Of a stretch of DNA of 64,000 nucleotides, positions 37,472 through 50,200 are shown one piece after another. Source of the DNA: Lepidurus packardi (Eukaryota; Arthropoda; Branchiopoda; Notostraca; Triopsidae). The stretch covers positions 1,694,565-1,758,564 of the forward strand of contig JAKZAN010000001.1 in NCBI GenBank assembly GCA_023053545.1. The letters are read 5' to 3'. The notes beneath the pieces were generated by a model. The model was not told the origin of the DNA and searched no databases. It worked only from the letters and a program-made list of their open reading frames with translations. The position numbers were made by a program, and so were the translations under genes. Position 1 is the stretch's first letter. Each line of letters opens with the position of its first letter.

Positions 37472-40400
37472 GCAAGAATTGGGTGCGTGGAAAAGGGGGG
37501 GGGCGGGGAGGGGGATTCTTTTTCACATCAGCCACGTTTCCGCCATTACCGTCCCCCCCAAGTCAATATATGTCCTACTGAACCCAGTTTTATATAAACC
37601 TAATAGGCTCAACGGTTTTCCCATGAAACGAACCCCCCACGCACGTTATCTACTGACACGGGCCTGCCAAATAAAAAAAAGAAAGAAATTTTTTTAAAAA
37701 AAAGAAAGAAGATGAAAGTAAAGGTAACAGATAGTGGCTATCAACGGACACGGACGCCAACTTTGCGGGCAATTTATTAGCATTTTTTGCTAATACCAGG
37801 TTACTGGGCAAACCGGCTGTGGTTAGCCATTGGGCCCATGGGCCCCTTCGCTTTACCGGCGCAAAAGCTCTTTGGATAATTAGCTGATTTCGTTGAAAAC
37901 CCCATTTTCTCTCTCCCTTATGTTCCTTTTTGGGGGGGTAGGTGGAGTTCATCTATACAAGGATCGTGCAACCGGAAAGCCTGATGCGGAGAAACGCCAC
38001 AATCCCTAGAGGGGTTTGTGCCGGCCATCTTTCTTCCTCAAACCTCCCTCAGGCGTAGGCGCACCAGAGGCCTATAGCAAACAATGGGGGGCGGGACTAA
38101 GAGGGCGGGGTTTCAGATTGTAGGGGATCCTAGGGTGGGAAGGGGAGGAAAAGTCGATAACGGCCGTGTCCCATAAATCAGGAAAAAATACTCTGGCATA
38201 GGTGAAGAACGTGACTTATCTTCGGAACACATTCTCCACCCCCAAAAGTTTGTCTTATTTTCTGGGCGCAATGTGTGGGCCGTACTAAACTGACATCTAG
38301 ATGAACGGGGACGAAACTCCCGACTAGGCCTAAAAAGAAATGCGCTATTTATATGGTTAAAAAAATAAAAGACTTGGAACCTTCGTAAATCAACGTTAGG
38401 ATGAACCTATTTCGGAAGTGTGTTTCGCGTTTTAATTTCCCTGCATGGCAATTAGGGAATGTAATTCGTTTTACTGCTAATTAGTAATTTCACCTAGCAA
38501 GCACACCTATTTTTTTCCCCCGCGTTTCCCTTAACCCAACTTGGAAAAATAACGTCAAGCGGTAAATGCTTACATAGCCCCATGAAGTAATTGCAACACC
38601 TGCGGAGCTCAAATTGCAGTCCTTTTTTGGCCCACAAGTTGCCATACGCTAATTACTGCACGATTTTCCTGGTTTGTCGTACTCGATGTATTTGGTTTCT
38701 GGGTCCGAATCTTGGGATTTTAGTTCCGCATTTTGGTAACAACGGTTATCAAATCAGGAATCGAATTGGCATATCAAACCGTGACTATAATAACGTCTGT
38801 ATTCAGGACATTCAGGGCTATTTAGGATGGACGTGTTTTTGCTGAGGATCCAAAAAGTATAATAATTGTAAAAATTAAGGCAACACAACGTCAAAAGATC
38901 AAAGGTATAAAACTGAGGGATATGGATTGAATTGCGACTATCGGCGACGTATACGAATTAAACGTCATAAATCCACAGGCCTTTCTTTTTTTTTTGGTTT
39001 AGATCTTGGTCCTGTTCTATTTTCCCATTTTTTTCTTTCGCTTTTCAACCCGTTCAGGGCGGCAAGGCAAAGTTATACGACCTACATTTACAAGCCATCT
39101 TGCTCTGGGAAGATTGAAAGGGTTAAGTTGGAAAATGCCCCGACTATACACAAGCCACTGAGCCAAAGGTCTCCAGGGGTTGCCTTTCCCAGACGTAGAA
39201 ACTAATGAAAAAAAAAGTTTACAGCCCAGGCCTTAAAACTCTTTCCTATTTCCATTCCAACAATTTCAGTTGGACTGTTTTGGGGGTCTTCTTGACTTTT
39301 TTGAGGAAGCTCGGTGATGTTTTCCTTTCAACAATGTGTTGTGTCTGTACTATTCAACATGTCTCTCAATTCCCTTTCCGCTTTTCTTGAGCCATATCCA
39401 GATTCTCCCTTCATTTACTGCTGGGAAGGCCTGTATCTGACAAAAGCTTTTCTTCAGGTTTAAAGTGAGAAAGTAAGAAGCAGAAAAAGAGAGAGCGAAC
39501 GAGCCGACTGTTTTGGTTTACAGTTAGAACTTGGGTCTAGACTTAAACCTTTAACGTGGTTAAGTGTACCCCAAGAATTGCGGCAGGGATATCGACTTGG
39601 ATTACTTGGCACGCAAACAAGTCTTTTTTTCAGGTTTTTTTCACTCGGGCTAAAACAGAATTCACTTTCCTTTGAAACTGCTCGCAACTAACGGACTAAG
39701 CAGGACTAAGGTACTAATGTTTCAATTGATAGGATACCTACTTTCAGGCCGGATACCTGAGAACCTACTTTCCATTACAAAAAGAATTCTCATATTAGAA
39801 CCTTGGGGCATTTAAGGTAGGTAATGAATATAATGCGATCTATCGGTTCGTCGTCTTTTCCACGTTCTTCTGCATGAAGTTAGCCCGTTTTAATGATTCT
39901 TGCGCCGGTGCTTGTTCTTACTGCGTTTTCATGAGTTTCCTGCTTGCATCTTAATCGATACGGCGCATATGAAAAGGATTTCCTAACAATTTTATTCTGG
40001 CTCTTCACATGAAACAGATCCAGGTCAGTGAAACAGATCAGTGAAAGAGAACACACTCGATTTGGAAAACGCATCTTGGACGGTATAGTTTGCCTTTTCG
40101 TTAATAAGAAACCCGTAAAAAGAAGAAACGGGATACAAAGAGTATAGGATATATGCTTGAGAAACATATTGATAAGACAAAGAAGCAAGAGCGCGTAAGC
40201 TTCGTTCGTCCAATGTCTGTTGAGCCTGGCTTCCCCCTTCTTTATGGCCGGGTGTACATAATAGGAGTGAAGGAGGACAATGAAGCATCTTTTAGCGCGG
40301 GCAAAAGTTATAACGAGTTAAGAAAATTATGAGGGCTTTCAGGGAGTTGTCTGGATTGGCGAGGAGGCTCTAACCGTTTTTCTTATAGCTTTCTCCGCCG

Positions 40401-41994
40401 TTTCCCATCCATAGACAGGCAGATTTCCTCATCATTTCCGCAGTAAGCCACCGATAGACCTTGCGAAAACTTGTTTGGCGTGCTCACCAGCTCCGCTCTA
40501 CCTTTAAGGTCTTTCGCCAAAGCACGTTAAGGGTGATAAAAAGCGTCTCGTTTGTTTTATTGCTGGTGATCGGTTCCGTGGTTGGCGAATCCCAAAAACA
40601 TTTCGTACCCTTGACCAAATAGCTCCCTCTGGAGGAGTGTTATAAACTCGCGGGTTGATGACCGCTTAGCGTTCTATGGAGCTCCCCTACCCCCAAGGTA
40701 TGCAAGTTGTGCCTAAATATTTTGCTTTATTTTTTTGCAAAGATCCCGAATTTTTGGCAGTCCCCTTTGGGTTTCTTGTCGCTCACCCCATGTTACAATT
40801 ATTATACTTTTGGGATCCTCAGACAAACATGTCCATCCTAAATATCCCTGCATAAATGAGCCAGGACTTGGCAAGCAGTGTTAAGGGTATGGAACGTGTA
40901 CTAGATAATCGAGCATTGATTTGAAGCCTGCCCAACTGGTATCTAGTACCCAACAGAGAGGCTCTCTCTTTTTTTTCCTCCACTCCTCTGGCCTTCTTCT
41001 TTGTTTCGTTATCTTTCGCCCACCCTTGCGGCAGCCTTTGCTAAAAAAAGTTACCGGCTCTACCGTATCGCAGTCTCAATTCAGCTGACGCAGTGATGAC
41101 GCCTTTACCATCCTTTATAATCCAACTCATAGTGGCGTCATGAGGCATTTCTTTGGGTGGCAGTACAAAGGGCCCTGTTGGGGTAGAAAAAGCGGGACAG
41201 ACAGTGAATGACAGACGTGTGCGTAAAAGGTTAAGTGCTGGGATTGTGGGCGCGAAGAAAAGGAACACAAACAACACACACACATGAGAGAATGTGTGTT
41301 TGGAGTAAAGGACGCTGACATGTGGCCGGCGACACTTCCCAAGAGGCGCTTGAGCGAACATTTTCCGTTGGACTCGGCTCGGTTTTTCGTTCCTAGGGCG
41401 CTGAAGCGCAACGGCCAGCGAGCGCCAGGATTGGTCCACTGCAAGGCCTTCGAAAGCGTGGTCATAGTCCCGCCTACTCGGGAAGGCCTCAGTAGGACAC
41501 GGAAGGAAAAAGAGAGACCAAGAAGCTAGGGAAGGCAACGGGCAGCGAAACAAAAGCTGCTCGGGCTTTGGCGGTTCGCGTTCGGTTTCAGGCATTGTTT
41601 TTCCGGGCTGACTTGGGGAGTTCCGTTGCTCGCACAAAACATACACATGACGCTTTACGCGTCCCAAGCCCCAAGCATCCGTGAGACCATGAACTCAAAG
41701 CGACAGAGAGGTACCGTGACTTGAGCATGCTGTTTTCGCTCATCTCTGTCCGTCCCACCACAGAGCCCCAAAGAGAAACAAGGCAAATACAAACAGATAA
41801 CACAAGTGCAGGTAACTGGGAAGACTGACAAGAATTCCAATACCTCGACCTCTATTTTGGGGTTAAAACAATGGCTAGGCCGATTCGTCCGGTTCTTCCT
41901 ACAAAACGTAAGCATACCATAAAACTATTTATACACACACGTTACCCAAACAAAAGATCTTTTCGTGTATAATTAGCTCTTGGGGATCCAGCAG

Positions 41995-42020
41995 GTATAC
42001 AATGTATACAAGGTATACAA
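41995..42020. repeat. Short tandem GTATACAA repeat
   Basis: Three GTATACAA units at 9-bp spacing. Each contains the palindrome GTATAC. Confidence 0.7.
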
Positions 42021-43626
42021 CTGTAGTGTGATTTACTGGCAAACGAGTGCATGTCCCTCAGTGCGAGCTTAATTTATTACCCGCCAGTTTGGGAGCGTTA
42101 TTTTTGTTTTATTTGATATCTTTTTAAGGGGAAGTTTTTTTTACAAAGTTTAAACTCCCGTTCCGATAGAACAGCTAGCACAACAGTTTGGCGTGTGACA
42201 AGGTCATTATTGATTTCTTTTCATGCTGGATTGCCTAGAAAACGGCTACAAATTTAGTATAGGCGCCCAATGACTTGCGTCGTGTCCTAATAAAAACAGA
42301 ATCAAACGCCTGATTAACGCGACGAACCCAATATCCTTAGGGGAGGGACACCCTGCTCTGTTATTAGCCTGTTAAGCCGCACGGTACTTTCCCTCTTTTT
42401 CTTTTTTAAAGGTAACCATAACTCTCTTGCCCGCCCGCCAGCTTGTAATTGTATCCTGGACGTCGGGCAAAATCCGGGTCTGTCCCTGCGTTCTACCTTG
42501 CACAGTCATGTGTATATTCGTACGGCGTGACTTTATTACGGAGCATAATTGGCTCAAGAAGGGGGGACCGTTGTGGCCAATACGCAAAAAGCCGCCGTCC
42601 CAAGTGCGAAACAAGGAATGATAACGCTAAAACTCGAGACCTTGGTCCAAGGCAGAAAACGTGGACAAATGCGTCCTTGCCACGAAGTCCAGCGTCCTCG
42701 CTGAAGACAAGTCAGGCCAAGGAGAAAGGGGTCTTGGATAGGGCTACGTCGTATGCCCACGCCGACACACTTGTATGATAAACGGTCTGCCTGGAACTTA
42801 AAAAAAAAAAAAAAAGAGAGGGCTTAAAATAAGGCAGGTAAATCACGGAAAGGGGCTAAGGAGGAAAAAGTAGGAGCCAAGTGCCATTTTCTTGGCTAAT
42901 CTCAATTAACTACATAGACTACCTTTTTCCCTGTCTAAGAAAGACAATGCGAGGAAAGAAGTTAGCGCCTCTAGTCAGGTAAGGGTATGAGGTAGCGATA
43001 AGAAACGTGCCATGCGTGTTCCCATTAACCGAATTAACTATTGTCGAATGTGTTGGCTTGATACGATACGACCGAGGCGTGACATTCATTCTACAATCAT
43101 GTCACGCAATTCACAAAGCGGTTTCAAATTATGCGGGTGTTGGAAAATGAGCTGTTGGGATTGTTCTAAATACAGTAAAGATTTGGTTTACTATGCCGAG
43201 ACTTTAATCCTACTTAAAAAGAAAGATTCATAATAATAAACACAAAAATAAAAAAAAAAACTGCAAGCTTAGCATCCGTTTTCATATCTTGTATCTTTTT
43301 TTCCCTCCTTATAGATGAGTACGATTTGAGGTTCCAGCTTGGGTCAACCTGAGTGACCACAGCCAGCAACCACGGTACCCTCCAGATTCGTCGAGGACCA
43401 ACCCAAAAGGATATTGGGGGACATGGAAACTATATGACCCAAGAATGAAAAAAAAGGGGATCGAGGTGTAATCCTATAGACAAGTATAGGAAAAAAATTA
43501 TGGTTTTCTCCGGAATAATTTCTTGAGGTGGCGGCTTGGGATTTCTGGTTTTGTTTTTTATGTGTTTCTTAGGGTGAGAGGCCAGGGGGTGGATGCGTAA
43601 AAAAGGGGGGGTTTCGGTTAAGCTGG

Positions 43627-43645
43627 CTGTTTCCATTGGAAACAG
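43627..43645. repeat. 8-bp-stem palindrome CTGTTTCC/GGAAACAG
   Basis: Perfect arms around a 3-base loop, 0.5 kb from mir-iab-4. No known function. Confidence 0.6.
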
Positions 43646-44180
43646 TTTTTTTTAATAGCTACTCTCGGGGGTCCATGCTGCCGTATGGGCCAGTATGGAC
43701 AGCAGAGGAGCCTCTAGTTACCACCAGCATTTTATACCACCATCTCTCTTTCTGCACTTGTCTCTCTGTTAAAAGTGGGTGCTCTATGGGCACAGGAGCT
43801 TCAGTTGGGGGTGACAAGTTTGACTGACAACACGTGTGAGTATTGACCGTCTTATGTCCCCCCCGCTCGCTTGTCAAACTTCGGCTGGCAGCGCTCGTTT
43901 TCGTGTACACTGCCGTGAGCTTTCCTCGTATGCGTACGGTGAACCCCAAGTTTTAAGTTTGATCCGGGTGAGTCGGACTGTCTCTCTTGTGAGGTAAACT
44001 TTAGAAAGACTCCTTGCTTCAGACTTGCTTGGGGAAAAAAAACGACCATATGAAGGAAGACCATGCAAAAATTTTGTTTAAAAAAAGTTTTTTTTACTGC
44101 GTGCCAAAAACAAATTACAACACCTTTACAGCAAAGATCACCAAGGGACGATTTTGTGGACGAAGATCGGATGTAGAACC

Positions 44181-44248
44181 CCCTGGACGTATACTGAATG
44201 TATCCTGAGCATATACATTCCGGTATACCTTCAGTATACGTAACAGGA
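44181..44248 (+). ncRNA. mir-iab-4: mir-iab-4 microRNA precursor hairpin
   Basis: Hairpin with the 5p arm at 44187-44208 and the 3p arm at 44221-44244, joined by a 12-nt loop. The 5p arm starts ACGTATACTGAATG and matches arthropod miR-iab-4-5p over its full 22 nt as I know it. The 3p arm starts CGGTATACCTTCAG and matches miR-iab-4-3p. The 11 bases at 44187-44197 pair perfectly with 44231-44241, and CCTG at 44182-44185 pairs with CAGG at 44244-44247. It lies 19.6 kb upstream of the abd-A start codon, on the opposite strand to abd-A, as in flies. In flies miR-iab-4 represses Ubx. The primary transcript and its promoter are not evident from sequence. Confidence 0.96.
44181..44248 (-). ncRNA. mir-iab-8: mir-iab-8 (antisense hairpin at the mir-iab-4 locus)
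   Basis: The reverse complement of the mir-iab-4 precursor also folds into a hairpin. Its 5p arm (44243-44221, beginning TTACGTATACTGAAGG) is identical to fly miR-iab-8-5p as I know it. The 3p arm (AGGATACATTCAGTATACGT) matches except at its 3' end. In flies this strand is transcribed in the same direction as abd-A, as part of a long iab-8 RNA, and represses abd-A and Ubx. Whether it is transcribed here cannot be seen from DNA, so confidence is lower than for iab-4. Confidence 0.7.
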
Positions 44249-47200
44249 GGCAACACGGCGTCGTTGGGGGATCTTTTCTTTTTTCCTGCGTTACGGTGTG
44301 ATATGTGTTCAAGCACTGTGGGCCGAGAATGGATCGTCGTCGTCGTAAGCACACCGCTGAATTGCTTCATTCCAGCTTCAGTAAGTCCCACTTGGAAAGT
44401 TTTCCGAACCACACCAGCAAGCATCAGCAGGAAAAAAAGCAGGCAGCTCCAAAGAAGAAATTAAAAAAAAGACAAAACATTATAATCGAGATAGGAACTT
44501 AATCATGGGGCGCTTTACTAGGCGTTGCATTCAGCATCAGCAAAAACTAAATCAAAAAGTAGAATTAACAAGCGGTACAGTTTTTTGTGTGTTAAGATTG
44601 GCAGTGCAACATGCGGGTAGTTTTACGCGTTCAAATTTTCGCAAGGCCACGCCTCTTTTTCTGGGTGCATGCGTTGGGAAAGTTTCTAAATTGCATTCCT
44701 TGCGAGGCCCATAATAACAAGATAGCAGGCAAAGCAAGTCTGGCGATAATGTTTTTTTTTTTCAGAGTTTTCGTGTTTTCCTCAGTTTTTCGAGGCCCAC
44801 TTTAATTGGCTGGTTTAACCTGGGTTTCCTTTTTTCCACAGGTAATTTTATATCAATCTTTTCTCAGGTAATGAAAGAGAGGAAAGGATTGTGCGTGGTA
44901 TGGTGACGAGGGACGGAATGCGCGTTAGGTGCATTCCGTCAACAGCAAAAAGGGGAACTGAGGCGTAATAACAGTACCGCGTTGTTAAATCCTCGTGAAA
45001 AGGCGAGCATAGCAACCAAGAATCGGGGCGAAAACTAACGCACACATCAGTGTTAGATAGATGTAACTTTTCCCCCTTATCTTTTTTTTGGCCGCTATGT
45101 TTAATCCCCTTTTCCTAACCCTAGAGGGCTCTCCGTTTTTCGAACCTTTCCCCCTCTTCTTTAGGCTGGAAGATTCACTGTTGCCATCCCCACACCACAA
45201 CGGGGGGAGTGGGGGAGGTACAGCGGCAAACAGGCTCAGGCAAGAGAGCCTCCTAATGGCTTTGTAGGCTCAACAATTGGAGGTTGAGTCATTCCGCTGA
45301 GCACCCCAAGTAACCAATCCACGAGACGTGCCGTGCCTCTTTTTCCAACATGGACTGAGCGAGAAGCGGGAGCTTTTGGAAGCCTGGGTATTGATTCGGG
45401 AAGCTGTGCAATAATGAATAAAAATATGTATGTAACAAGAAAACTTGCGGAAATAAAACTCAAGTCACGACTGAGATTGTGTTCCAACATGATTTGCAGC
45501 ATGATTTGGGAGATTCAGGTCAGGGTTGACGTTTCCATAACCATCATCGAATCTTGTTAAAAGGGGTAGAATATGCATGCATCTCGGGAGTTTTATAAGC
45601 TGCTTTTTGTTGTCTGTGTTAGGCGAGCTCACACAAACATGCCCAAACTAGAACGGGAATAAAAGCCTTGATTGCTACGAAAGGAAATTTCGCGGCATTG
45701 TATGTGAAGGGCAAGAGCGTAGTGCAAAAACTCGAAAAACGGAACAGAACTGGGTTGGGTTAGTATAAACAAACCATTAAAGGTACGTTTTAATGACACA
45801 TTTCCTCTACTTCCCCCTTTGGTTTCGAGCTGCTATAGTGGCTTTTTATGTCATGTTTGGTACGAAAGGCGGTGACTTTATGTTACCTTAAAAAGCGATC
45901 TGCAACTAAAGCTATATACGATAGGTGTTCTATGCACTGAGAAGGGGTTCGCTGGACTTTTTACTTTTCGCAGGGGACCCAAAACGCTTTCGCGAAAACT
46001 CTCCATCCAGACCCAGATAAGACACCTGTAATGAAAGGTGTTCCACGTAACAACCGCTGACGGTGTAGTTTTTTGTTTCACTTAGAACAAGGTTTTTAGA
46101 AGCTAATCAAGTCTTACTCGTAACCATCTCCTTTACAAGCCTGGGAAAAAGAAAAGGACACGGTTTTCAAACCGCGGCGGCCATCCCCAAGTCGAGAACC
46201 CTTTTTCACCGTATTGACTACAGAGAATTTAGTCAAATGGGCCATGAAACACACATAAAGGGGCAAACAAGACATGAATTACGCGTCATCACCAAAGACA
46301 AGGAGCTCTAACCTCATAACCCGATTTGAAAAGCCACTGGCTTTTTAAACAAAGACAGACAGGGATAAGGACAAGCTCCTGAAAATTAAACTGGCCGTCG
46401 TTTGTGTAAGACCTGGTCCTATAACTTAAACCCCCAAGCTTCACACGACTGGCGATCTAAAGCGAGCTAGCCCAATTAGTCATGTTTCCATACCCAATTC
46501 AAGTGAACGTTATGGGATAACTTATGTACCATTCCATTACGGTTGCACACTCACTTTTCAAGTTGCCTTTTTGAAAAGCTGAAAGCTCAACGGTCTCCCG
46601 CAGATAAAGCATAATCGCATGTGTTTATGCATACGTCAATCTCGGTAGTACTCATCATTCATCTGGGATCTTCTGCTGGAACGAAAGCAGAGCGATAAAC
46701 TAGCGACACAAGTCTTTCAGTATCACTGCCGAGGAATGTGGGCGCATTGCGAGCCCCCCAAACACCCCCTAAATTTAGCTCTTGAAGCTGCAAAAGCGTA
46801 CAGGACTGCATTTTGGAACATTCTTAGGCCTACAGCCAAAAATTCAGGACGCTGTTACAAACGCAGCCCAGGCCAGGCTTTTCCGCACCCCCTGAAAATC
46901 CAGGCTGTAAATTTTTTTTCGCCGTCTGTCCAAAGGGCGGCTGTTCAGTCGGCAAGTTTTATGCCAACTTGGCTTGCAACAAACTCAAGACAGAGAAAAT
47001 GGACAGTCCTGTCCCCTCTCCACCGAACGACCAGTTTCTGGTAAGCTCTCTGTTATACAACAGAAAGTGGGCCTTTAAGCCTTTTCGCCGACGTACGGCA
47101 AGTTGTTGGGAACAGATTATGCTCCCATCCATTCCCAAAAGAATTCGACGCGTTTCTGCCCAAAGCACCAAACATATGGCATCAAACGTTCTTTACAAGA

Positions 47201-50200
47201 ATGTCAAACTACGGTGATTCAAGAAGCTCTCCACGTCAACGCATCCTCTTCAGCTAGTGTAGCTAGTTTAGCACTTTTGCCAACTAGTAAATCACACATT
47301 CGATATGGGCGCCTGAGATTCAGACCAATCATGTTTGAAGAGGTTACTAAAAGCTATCGCAGCATGTAGATCATGTGTCCATCAGGCCAAATGTGTTATC
47401 AGCCACCTATAAAGGCGCTTGACATGTGTTGCCAAGCTGCCGCAAAATTTGAACTCGTTCAGTGGATTCTCTCCCAAAACCTTTACTATTTATTTCAGGC
47501 GTCCTTCTCTGGACCGAAAAATCGTTGGAAAATTGTTGGGGACATTAGAGGAGGATAAAAATATGTTCATCCGTGGTTCGTTTTTCTTTTTACATGGGAA
47601 AATGCATAGCTTGAGCGCACGCACATCCGCCATTCCAACTCGCGTATTGGGCGCTCGTCATCTTTTTTTTTGCTTTTTCACGCACGCCGGGACCCAATGG
47701 CAAAGCCCGGACGGCTATAGACAAGCTGGCAGCCGCCCGACATGAAATCTACGTTGCGTTTTTCCCTTCGCATGCTCGGCGTCCCTGCGAGCACATTCCA
47801 ACAAGCCTTTCGGGAATCAAACAACACGAGGAGCCCTGCCTCCTTATCCTTTGATTATTTTTTGGCTCACAACTCCCCTTGGTAAAAAAAAAAAAAACTA
47901 CGTCACATTTCCTTCACGGAAGGTAGAGAAACTGCATAGGAATTACGCGGCCATAAAAAACGGATGGTAAAAAAAAAAAAAACAGAAAGGCCGAGTTCTT
48001 CAAGTCTTCTCAACTTGCGGTTCCTGCCCTAACTAGTACAGTTTCCTAGGGGTCCAAAGGTAAAAAAGGGGTAAAAAATAGGGAAATGAGGGGGAGGGGT
48101 GTCAAGGAAGGGTCTTTTCTTTTTGTCCCACGACAAAAAGGCGTGAATATATAGTATACGCAAGACGATTTCGCCCTATCTCCCCCTGATCATTCATAAA
48201 AAGGTGTTGGGAGGGGGGTTGTTCCTCCATATACCTGTCAAGTAGAGATCAAAGGGTTCAGACGATCCATTTTTATAAGAACATGGGGCGACTTGAACGT
48301 GATGTAAGGAGGAAAGAACTTTTACACACTTTTTTTTTCTTTAGTTTATTATTAGTTTATCCAGTGCAAGTCTCGCCCTTCTTTAAACGATTGTGCGCTT
48401 TACGTTACTCGAGAAACGTAACACTGTGAGGGAAAAGGGCATGCAAACCCGGCTTCTAATGCATAAGTAAGTAGATTAGGGTTATGCGCTTAATAACGAA
48501 AGCGATATTGTTTCAGCCAAGGGGCCATATATAGCGTGAGCAGTGGCAGCACTTGACAACTAATTTATAAAAGGAGAGGCTCAAAACACACAGGAATCCT
48601 TTTTATTCGCTTCGTCTTTTTTTCCCTTTTCTTTTTTGCTGGCAATGCTGTTTCGCCTGCTGTTGGGCCCAAGATACGGAAATCCCTTGGCTATACAGTC
48701 CCCAGCAGTCTCGTAAAAGTAAAAGTATAACTGCCAGGCAAGAAATTGAACACTGGAAAAAATAAGGAGATAGTGTTCGGGACGGGGAGAAACTTTCTTT
48801 TCTTTTTTTGGGTATGTCTCACGACGCCCCAGGACTAAATTGGATCGTCTTTCATATCTTTTTATTATTAAAAACAACGACACTCGGAGAGCTGATTTGC
48901 ATGCAACATCACCCAGTGAAACGGCCGGTCTTTTGCTTAGCCTGAGGGAAAAGACAACTTATAACTATTGCAAAGCAGCCGAATAATTGAAGTCGCCCCC
49001 GTTTGCCTTGCCTTCAAGCTTATTGGGCCTGGCAAAGGCAGGAGGACTGAAATAACGACCGAACCCCGAAAAGTAGGCAGAAAAAGTACAACCCCAAGAT
49101 CTTCCTATCTGGAAGTGGGGTTTTCAGGGCAAAAGGTAAGTCAAATTTACGAGTCAGGTCTAGGAATGTGTCTCGGGAGATTTTCTCTGCTCCTTAACTG
49201 TTCCCAGTAGCTCCACTAAAAGAATGCAGTGTAATTTCATAGCAAATACACATGAAACACACTTTGTTCCAATTTTGCAATGGTAAGGCCTTTTACAATA
49301 TGCATATTTTCATCTTCACAACTTTCGAATATGTACTAGATCGCCCGACAATTCCCTGACTACCAACTTAGGATTTGAGCCGTTTCAAACTTACGAAGGA
49401 ATTCAATCCTTCATATTGGGATAAAAAGGTATCATAGCAGCAATGCTTTATACTACAGGAGATTTTAAGAGCTTTGGGTGGATTCGTCTTGAAAGAAAAC
49501 AAGTCCACTCTGGGATTTGGACCCAAAAAGCCATGAGAGTAAAGTAAGGAAGCTGTACCTCCGGTTTTTGTCTTGCCCGAATCGCTTTTGTAACTGAGCT
49601 GAAATTATAAAAGGTAGGCAGAAGCTGCGAAAGAAACGGAGAAAGGTATACCTTTTCCATACAAGATATTAGTTTCCATTTCATTCTCCAAGGAAAAGGC
49701 GTACAAGGGAAGCAGATGGGGAAGCTGCTACTGATCCTCGCCTTAATGCTCCATAAAACTCGATTACTAAACTTTCATCCTCTGCTGCTGCAAAAAGCGA
49801 AAAACAAGGCGTCCAATAGGACCCTAAGGGGAGAGAGAGAGCTTACACGAGATAACTTGGTTCTCCGAACCCACACACACTCACAAAAATACAAGTCTTT
49901 TCGCCTGTCTAAGGTAGAAACTTTCGGACTTTTCCTTTCTTGTGCCGTCTAAAGCAAAACGCCAAGAATTACGCACGTCCCAATCTTCTTATTTTTCTTT
50001 GGAAATCATTGTGCAGGGCGCTGAAGAGCATCCTTCTTTTTTGCTTGCTATCTGTCCAAGTCTAATCATAGTAATAAAAATATTAGGGCACAGAAACTGA
50101 TGAGAACATTCCTTCGCCCCTTAAACTGTTGCAAACAGCCAGGGAATTACCTTGGGCTGTTGTATATAGTCATCATAGAAGTGTTTCCCGTCCCAAGGCC

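Larger units (their letters stand above)
25700..44180. other. Non-coding interval between abd-A and mir-iab-4
   Basis: I see no protein gene in these 18.5 kb. The longest frames (220 codons at 31034-31696 plus, 208 at 41041-41667 minus, 175 at 33903-34430 plus) have no domain, no conserved motif and simple-sequence content. Visible structures are a 23-base A run (31053-31075), a 9-bp-stem hairpin (30767-30791), a 20-bp perfect palindrome (37452-37471), a GTATACAA triplet repeat (41995-42020) and an 8-bp-stem hairpin (43627-43645). In flies the matching interval holds the iab enhancers, boundaries and Polycomb elements. That is expectation, not observation. Confidence 0.7.

Noticed and set aside
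41041-41667. 208-codon minus-strand open frame
   Set aside because: No recognisable family. It overlaps other frames on both strands, as in a locally GC-rich stretch.
44187-44244. Palindromic GTATAC repeats as a simple repeat
   Set aside because: The arms match the known miR-iab-4 5p and 3p sequences in order and orientation, so the microRNA explanation is decisive.
43852-44424. 190-codon minus-strand open frame
   Set aside because: Runs straight through the mir-iab-4 hairpin, whose stem sequence explains part of it. No protein similarity recognised.
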